DNA from: Pseudomonadota bacterium
GTDB lineage: Bacteria > Pseudomonadota > Gammaproteobacteria > Steroidobacterales > Steroidobacteraceae
Length of the DNA stretch: 19,896 bases
Direction: 5' to 3'
NCBI GenBank assembly: GCA_023457495.1
Contig: JAEWLQ010000029.1
Span: forward strand, 1-19,896
Shown one piece after another: positions 14,425 through 19,896 of the stretch; the stretch's first letter is position 1; the number at the start of each line of letters is the position of its first letter. A model generated the notes under the pieces. The model had not been told where the DNA came from, searched no databases, and saw only the letters and a program-made list of their open reading frames with translations. Both the position numbers and the translations under genes were made by a program.

Positions 14425-15093
14425 TCAGATGTGGTCGCGGCGGCGGGCCGCGATGAGATAGGGCAGGCAGAGGGCGAGTGCGAAGACGAATAGTTCGATC
14501 GCCAGGATGATCCAGAACGTCCCGTTCCAGGACGGCGTGGCACCCATGAAGGGTCCGGAGATTCCGGGCACGGCGAAGGTCATGAAGATGAACACCGACA
14601 CGCACATGTTCGTCACCGCGATGAGCGCTGTTATGGCTCCCTCGGACGTGACGTGCAGCGCACCGCTCAAGACGACCGCGAAATTCGCGAGCATGTACAC
14701 ACACAGCAGGACGGCGAACGGCACCATCCCGTCGGGCAGGTTCGGCATGATGAACAGCAACGCGACGGCGCCGCCGCTCAACACGAGCCACACCGGCAGG
14801 TAGCAGACGAGCAGGGCCAGGATCTTGGTGCGAACGTAATCGCCGTGCGAGAGCGGCAAGCTCAGCACGAACAGCTGCGCGCGCTCTTTGCGTTCGTTCA
14901 CCACGCCCTGGAACGTGACCATGATTCCGAAGGCGATCACGGCCGTGATCCAACCGAGCATGCCGATGTTGAAGCGCATGCGCCCCTCGGCCGCGATCAC
15001 GAGGGAGACGAGTCCCGCGACGGTCGAGACGACGATGAGCCCGCGCTGCAGGTAGAGTTCCTTGAAGATGAGTCTGCGGGTGAGCGCGTTCAT
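14425..15093 (-). CDS. ABC transporter permease, ABC-2 superfamily
   Basis: A 222-residue membrane protein with six hydrophobic segments: RGLIVVSTVAGLVSLVIA, LGWITAVIAFGIMVTFQGVV, ILALLVCYLPVWLVLSGGAVALLF, VPFAVLLCVYMLANFAVVL, ITALIAVTNMCVSVFIFM and a final IILAIELFVFALALCLPYL. The loop NERKERAQLFVLSLPLSHGDYVRTK after the second segment is typical of ABC-2 permeases of the YtrC/bacitracin-exporter kind. The ATG overlaps the stop of the upstream ATPase gene by 4 nt (ATGA) and is preceded by AGGAG, so it should pair with that ATPase. Short length is normal for this group, where permeases work as dimers. Confidence 0.82.
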   Translation of the reverse strand: MNALTRRLIFKELYLQRGLIVVSTVAGLVSLVIAAEGRMRFNIGMLGWITAVIAFGIMVTFQGVVNERKERAQLFVLSLPLSHGDYVRTKILALLVCYLPVWLVLSGGAVALLFIMPNLPDGMVPFAVLLCVYMLANFAVVLSGALHVTSEGAITALIAVTNMCVSVFIFMTFAVPGISGPFMGATPSWNGTFWIILAIELFVFALALCLPYLIAARRRDHI

Positions 15094-15980
15094 TGGCCGA
15101 GCTCCTCGCGGTGATGGAAAACGGTGGCGACGAAGATTTCCTCGAGGCTCATGCGCTGCACGGTGCGAACCGACGAACCGAGCGCAGCGAGCGTCTGCTC
15201 GGAGAAGCGATTCGTGGTGAGGGTGACGAACTGGCCATCGGTCGTCCGCGAAACCACGTGCGGCAACTCCGGCGGCGTGGCGCCGGTCGGAACCTGCAGT
15301 TCGATGCGGCGCCAGCGCTCGAGGAAATCCTCCTTGTCGCGGCAGTCGACGAGGCGACCGCGGTCGATGAATGCGATGCGATCCGAAATGCGCTCGACAT
15401 CGACGGTGTTGTGGGACGAGAAGAGGATGGAGCGGTTCTCGTCGCGCAGCACGTCCATGAACTCGGTGAGCACTTCCTGGCGCGCGACCGGATCGAATCC
15501 GGAGGTGGGTTCATCGAGGACCAGCAGGCGCGGGCGACGGGCGAGTGCGAGCATCAGCACCGCCTTCACGTGTTCGCCGTGCGACAGGGTCTGCACGTTC
15601 TGCTCGGTGCGCAGGTTGAAGCGCTTGACGAGTTTCGCCGCGTAACCGGCATCCCATTCCGGGTAGATAGAGGCGACGAAGTTCATGTGCCAGCCCACGG
15701 TCGCATGCTGGAACAGGCGCATTTCGTCCGAAACGAAGCCGATGTCGCGCTTGGCGCGCGCCTGGTATTCCGGCATCGCGTGCCCGAGGACTCGCACCTC
15801 GCCGGCATCCGGGCTCAGCAGTCCCATCATCAGGCGGATGGTCGTGCTCTTGCCGGCGCCATTGGGTCCGACGAAACCCATGACCTGTCCCGGTTCGAGC
15901 ACGAGGGAGAGGTCATCGAGCGTGAAGAATCGGAACGCCTTGCGGACCGACACGAGTTCGATGGCGTGTGGCTGGTTCAT
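15090..15980 (-). CDS. ABC transporter ATP-binding protein (YtrB/BcrA-like)
   Basis: A 296-residue cytoplasmic ATPase energising the adjacent permease. Walker A is GPNGAGKST (38-46), the signature motif is LSHGE (132-136) instead of LSGGQ, Walker B is LLVLDEP (152-158) and the H-loop His190 sits in LFSSHN. No clear Q-loop glutamine is seen at GFVSDEM (about 81-87). Signature variants of this kind are usual in YtrB/BcrA exporters controlled by YtrA-type repressors. A C-terminal extension (about 220-296) of unknown role follows the nucleotide-binding domain. Both ends overlap neighbours by 4 nt; AAGGA lies 6 nt before the ATG. Confidence 0.92.
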   Translation of the reverse strand: MNQPHAIELVSVRKAFRFFTLDDLSLVLEPGQVMGFVGPNGAGKSTTIRLMMGLLSPDAGEVRVLGHAMPEYQARAKRDIGFVSDEMRLFQHATVGWHMNFVASIYPEWDAGYAAKLVKRFNLRTEQNVQTLSHGEHVKAVLMLALARRPRLLVLDEPTSGFDPVARQEVLTEFMDVLRDENRSILFSSHNTVDVERISDRIAFIDRGRLVDCRDKEDFLERWRRIELQVPTGATPPELPHVVSRTTDGQFVTLTTNRFSEQTLAALGSSVRTVQRMSLEEIFVATVFHHREELGQ

Positions 15981-16363
15981 TGATTTCCTTGAGTGCGAAC
16001 GGCGCGCCGCAGGCGCTCCGCGAGCTCTTCTTCATCGAGCCCGAGCTGTCGGCCGAAATCCGCGGCGGCCGCGAGATGCTCGTCGAGCTTCTGTTCGGTG
16101 AGATTGGCGGCGAGGCCGGCCGCGTCGGCGACGAACGATCCCTTGCCGTGGCGGGTGACGATGACCCCTTCGGTTTCGAGGTCGAGGTAGGCGCGCTTGA
16201 CCGTTATGACGCTGACGCGCAAATCCGCTGCAAGTGCCCGGATTGACGGGAGTTCTTGCCCCGGGGGCCAGTCCCCCACGGTGATGCGCTGCCGGATCTG
16301 CTCCATGATCTGGAGGTACATCGGCCGGGCGTCGGTCTGCGATATGTTCAGGCCACTGTGCAT
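15977..16363 (-). CDS. GntR family transcriptional regulator, YtrA subfamily
   Basis: A 128-residue repressor with a winged helix-turn-helix domain (about residues 14-80) showing the GntR pattern: MYLQIMEQIRQRITVGDWPP, then LPSIRALAADLRVSVITVKRAYLDLETEG, then GKGSFV at the wing. The remaining 45 residues are helical and too short for an effector-binding domain of the FadR or HutC types, which defines the YtrA group. Such regulators normally repress their own operon of ABC exporters and respond to cell-wall-active antibiotics or envelope stress. The gene leads the operon, overlapping the ATPase gene by 4 nt. Two palindromes lie immediately upstream of the ATG, supporting autoregulation. No Shine-Dalgarno sequence is visible, so the mRNA may be nearly leaderless. 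Confidence 0.93.
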   Translation of the reverse strand: MHSGLNISQTDARPMYLQIMEQIRQRITVGDWPPGQELPSIRALAADLRVSVITVKRAYLDLETEGVIVTRHGKGSFVADAAGLAANLTEQKLDEHLAAAADFGRQLGLDEEELAERLRRAVRTQGNQ

Positions 16364-16366
16364 AGC

Positions 16367-16386
16367 GTGTATACACAGTATATACT
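16367..16386. promoter_or_regulatory. Two abutting palindromes, likely repressor operator and promoter
   Basis: GTGTATACAC (16367-16376) and AGTATATACT (16377-16386) are each perfect 10-nt palindromes and touch without a gap, 3 nt upstream of the repressor ATG. Read on the minus strand, TATACT can serve as a -10 box with TTGCAT 15 nt upstream as a poor -35. A repressor dimer here would cover the promoter, as expected for a YtrA-type autoregulator. The transcript leader would be about ten nt or less. Confidence 0.6.
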
Positions 16387-16420
16387 CACCGCCGTCGATG
16401 CAAGAGGCAAAGACGCCTCA

Positions 16421-16438
16421 CGCGAAAATAAATTCGCG
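16421..16438. repeat. AT-loop inverted repeat upstream of the ABC operon
   Basis: CGCGAA (16421-16426) and TTCGCG (16433-16438) form a perfect 6-bp dyad around AATAAA. It lies about 60-75 bp upstream of the repressor start and might be an additional regulator site. There is no direct evidence for function. Confidence 0.3.
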
Positions 16439-16449
16439 CCACGGCCCCG

Positions 16450-16479
16450 GTAGTTAGCAGCCCGCGACGTTGCTCGCGG
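16450..16479 (+). repeat. GTAGTTAG-plus-hairpin element, copy 3 (REP-like candidate)
   Basis: GTAGTTAG (16450-16457) is followed after 4 nt by CCGCGA-cgttgc-TCGCGG (16462-16479), a perfect 6-bp stem. It lies in the 209-bp spacer between the ABC operon and the O-demethylase gene, outside any coding frame, as do the other two copies. Confidence 0.35.
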
Positions 16480-16512
16480 CCACGATCATTTCTTCGTCAA
16501 ACTACTCCGACG

Positions 16513-16544
16513 AAAACGCGGCGCTGGATCGCTCCAGCGCCGCG
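16513..16544 (-). terminator. Intrinsic terminator of the O-demethylase gene
   Basis: A perfect 12-bp stem, CGCGGCGCTGGA (16517-16528) with TCCAGCGCCGCG (16533-16544), closes a 4-nt loop. On the minus strand it is followed by TTTT (16516-16513). It lies about 28 bp beyond the stop of the O-demethylase gene, in the right orientation to end that transcript. Confidence 0.85.
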
Positions 16545-16572
16545 CGTTGATCAGGCGATTGCCCGGATTACT

Positions 16573-17979
16573 TCAGGCGCCGGTGCCCGTGGTGCGCCAG
16601 CCGCCTTCGTAGGTCTGACGAACGACCGCCGAGTAGGGCACCGGCGACACCGTGACCCGGACGTCGAGCTGCTTGTGACGCTCGACGGTCGGCTTCCGCG
16701 TACCGCCATCCGGCTCGCCCCAGGTGAGCATCACTTCGTCGCCGACGTTCACGTCCGGATCGACGATGCCCAGTGACAGCGCGGTGCGTTCGTTGTAGCT
16801 GTAGCCGCCGAACATCGAGAAACCCACCGTCTTGCCATTCTTCGTGACCTTGTCGTACGACGACGACGAGTAGTTTGCATTCGGCAGGTCGAAGAACTTG
16901 TAGTGATCCTGGCCGGGGAGGAACAGCGAGGCGTAGATCTTCGCCATGTCATCCGGATGCCAAGCGAACGTCACCTTCTTGCGGTGCGGCTTGTCCGCCA
17001 TCTTCTTGAGCGCATCCGCGCCAATGAAGTCGTGATCGAACTTCACGAACGGGCCGTAACCGAGCTCGTGGGGCGTGACGTAATAGTCTTCGATGTTGTC
17101 GCTCACGAAGCTTCCGGCGATCGAACCCGTGGCCTCGTAGCCATTGGCCGGCAGCCACTCGCGATACTTCTTCATCTTCTCGCCCGTGTACACGGCGGGC
17201 AGGGGCGAAGGGATCCAGCCGGACTCCAGCGTGTTCGATGCGTAGGCTCGTGAGCCCACCGGCACGATGCCGAACTCGCGACCCGCCTCGAGGATGTAGT
17301 CGCGGATCTCGTCGCCCTCGGCATAGGGTCCCCAGATCTCGAGACCCGGCGCGCCGGCCATGCCGTGGCGCAGGCAGCGCACCTTGCGGCCCTTGATGTT
17401 GATCGTGTCCATCGTGAAGAACTTCACGTCGGGAATCGGACCGCCGTTGATCTTCTCGAGGATGGCCTTCGCGTTCGGCCCCTGGACCTGGAAGCGGTAG
17501 TGGCGCCGGAAGACCGCCTTGCCGCGCGGATGCGAGGGTGAGCGGTCGTCGCGGATCGTGTCGACCTTGAAGCCGCCGGTTTCGGCGTGGAACTGCAGCC
17601 AGTTCACGGTGGGCGCGCGGCCGACGAATACCAGCTCGTCCTTGTCGAGATAGAAGAGGATGCCGTCGCCGATCACGTTGCCGTCGTAGCTGATCGGCAC
17701 CATCTGCTTCGCCTTGTCAGGCGTGAAATTGTTGAAGCTGTTGATGGTGGTGTAGGAACAGAGCTTGAGCGCGTCCGGACCCTTGATGGTGAATTCCGCC
17801 ATGTGGTGCGACTGGTCGAACAACACCGCGGTTTCGCGCCAGGCCTTCTGTTCGTCGCGCCAATTGGTGAATTCGCTCGGCACGACGGGATACACGTACG
17901 CCCCGATCTGCGAGTTGCGCAGCAGTTGGACGGTATTGCCGGCGGCCGCGAGGACGCTTTCCAGATTCTGACGGGTCAT
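16573..17979 (-). CDS. ligM: Tetrahydrofolate-dependent aromatic O-demethylase, LigM/DesA type
   Basis: A 468-residue GcvT/aminomethyltransferase-fold enzyme. It matches the remembered sequence of LigM (471 residues, Sphingobium SYK-6) along its whole length, for example LRNSQIGAYVYPVV, LRHGMAGAPGLEIWGPY, TLESGWIPSPLPA and SFVSDNIEDYYV. LigM and DesA move the methyl group of vanillate, 3-O-methylgallate or syringate to tetrahydrofolate, feeding lignin-derived aromatics into protocatechuate or gallate pathways and one-carbon metabolism. The tyrosine of GSRAY (Tyr246 here) corresponds to LigM's catalytic Tyr247 as I recall it. ATG 17979 is chosen over the GTG three codons earlier because AGAGGTG then falls 6 nt before it. 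No folate-recycling (MetF, LigH) or ring-cleavage genes are in the window. It is cytoplasmic, transcribed divergently from the arabinofuranosidase gene, and ends at a strong terminator. The precise methoxy substrate is uncertain. Confidence 0.88.
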   Translation of the reverse strand: MTRQNLESVLAAAGNTVQLLRNSQIGAYVYPVVPSEFTNWRDEQKAWRETAVLFDQSHHMAEFTIKGPDALKLCSYTTINSFNNFTPDKAKQMVPISYDGNVIGDGILFYLDKDELVFVGRAPTVNWLQFHAETGGFKVDTIRDDRSPSHPRGKAVFRRHYRFQVQGPNAKAILEKINGGPIPDVKFFTMDTINIKGRKVRCLRHGMAGAPGLEIWGPYAEGDEIRDYILEAGREFGIVPVGSRAYASNTLESGWIPSPLPAVYTGEKMKKYREWLPANGYEATGSIAGSFVSDNIEDYYVTPHELGYGPFVKFDHDFIGADALKKMADKPHRKKVTFAWHPDDMAKIYASLFLPGQDHYKFFDLPNANYSSSSYDKVTKNGKTVGFSMFGGYSYNERTALSLGIVDPDVNVGDEVMLTWGEPDGGTRKPTVERHKQLDVRVTVSPVPYSAVVRQTYEGGWRTTGTGA

Positions 17980-18106
17980 GAATTTCACCTCTCGAAGAAG
18001 TGGGCGAATGTTCTGAAACCCGTGCCGGATCGTCTCGCCCGTGAGCGAAACCGCATTGGCCTTTCATGGCGACCGGCGCGGAATCGCTGGTATTTGCCGT
18101 GTGGAT

Positions 18107-18142
18107 AGCGGCCTGCGGCCGCTCATATCGATTCGCATATGA
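18107..18142. promoter_or_regulatory. Stacked dyads in the divergent O-demethylase / arabinofuranosidase spacer
   Basis: AGCGGCC-tgc-GGCCGCT (18107-18123) is a perfect 7-bp inverted repeat. It runs directly into TCATAT-N8-ATATGA (18123-18142). Both lie near the middle of the 241-bp spacer between two divergent genes. The second, with 6-bp arms and an 8-bp centre, has the size of a repressor or activator dimer site. The regulator is unknown and not in the window. Confidence 0.4.
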
Positions 18143-18220
18143 CGCCGTACTTGCGGCCCCGGCAGGGCGCGGGCAGCATCCGGACGTCCAGCAATTCAAA
18201 AAACGCTTGGGGGAAAATCA

Positions 18221-19792
<1,572 letters not shown>

Positions 19793-19812
19793 GTAGGTGC
19801 CGGGTGAGAAAT

Positions 19813-19834
19813 CGCGGAGTTAGCTTCGCGTTTC
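19813..19834 (+). terminator. Weak intrinsic terminator after the arabinofuranosidase
   Basis: CGCGGAG (19813-19819) pairs with CTTCGCG (19824-19830), with one G-U, over the TTAG loop. It is followed by TTT and then cc. It lies 20 bp after the stop codon on the coding strand. The short U-run makes termination efficiency doubtful. Confidence 0.45.
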
Positions 19835-19864
19835 CACCGCCGGCCACCATGCCCGGGTAAGGGC

Positions 19865-19896
19865 GGGGGGGGGGGGGGGGGGGGGGGAGGGGGGGG
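19865..19896. other. Poly-G run at the contig edge, probable sequencing artefact
   Basis: Twenty-three consecutive G residues, one A, then eight more G residues end the window. Poly-G at a contig end is typical of no-signal cycles in two-colour short-read chemistry carried into an assembly. It should not be read as biology. Confidence 0.85.

Noticed and set aside
12777..14456. Plus-strand 559-codon frame opposite the acyltransferase-ABC fusion
   Set aside because: Charged, Arg/Glu/Gln-rich antisense shadow without motifs, while the minus frame is clearly real.
17989..18220. Possible riboswitch in the O-demethylase leader, as seen for some folate-linked genes
   Set aside because: No recognisable folate or SAM aptamer core; only the dyads at 18107-18142 stand out.

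Overview
This is a GC-rich (roughly 64 %) stretch of chromosome-like DNA. It is probably an entire assembled contig, because its right edge dissolves into a poly-G run that looks like a read artefact. The gene content (AI-2E family permease, OpgC-like acyltransferase, multi-PAS hybrid histidine kinase, Tat-exported Gfo/Idh oxidoreductase, LigM-type O-demethylase, GH51 arabinofuranosidase) and the codon use suggest a soil or plant-litter Gammaproteobacterium of the Xanthomonadales/Nevskiales/Steroidobacterales kind. That placement is an inference; no rRNA or tRNA is present to anchor it. No prophage, integrase, CRISPR array or complete insertion sequence was seen.

Layout, left to right. 1-582 holds no convincing gene but has structured repeats: a 19-bp inverted repeat enclosing a second hairpin, a TGTCCCC pair, and a GTAG-footed hairpin. 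583-3307 (minus) is a likely envelope group: a 34-residue one-helix membrane peptide, an AI-2E/PerM-type permease and a cardiolipin-synthase-like phospholipase D protein. 3500-6505 (plus) holds a membrane-anchored protein of unknown function and a hybrid histidine kinase with three tandem near-duplicate PAS domains. 6509-8176 (minus) is a membrane-anchored protein with a TonB-like N-terminus and a repetitive beta-rich C-terminus. 8257-11435 (minus) is a two-gene unit: a secreted double esterase (acetyl-xylan-esterase domain plus SGNH hydrolase domain) preceded by a Tat-exported Gfo/Idh oxidoreductase.

11512-16363 (minus) is a tightly overlapping five-gene operon: YtrA-type GntR repressor, ABC ATPase, ABC permease, a fusion of a multi-pass acyltransferase-3 domain to a second ABC ATPase, and a second ABC-2 permease. 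Two abutting perfect palindromes lie just upstream of the repressor start, which suggests autoregulation. The acyltransferase-ABC fusion is the most unusual object in the window.

16573-17979 (minus) encodes a tetrahydrofolate-dependent O-demethylase of the LigM/DesA type ending at a strong intrinsic terminator. It is divergent from 18221-19792 (plus), a secreted GH51 alpha-N-arabinofuranosidase. With the esterase/oxidoreductase unit, these genes point to use of acetylated, arabinose-substituted hemicellulose and methoxylated lignin aromatics. The ABC/acyltransferase operon and the kinase point to envelope-stress or antibiotic sensing and defence.
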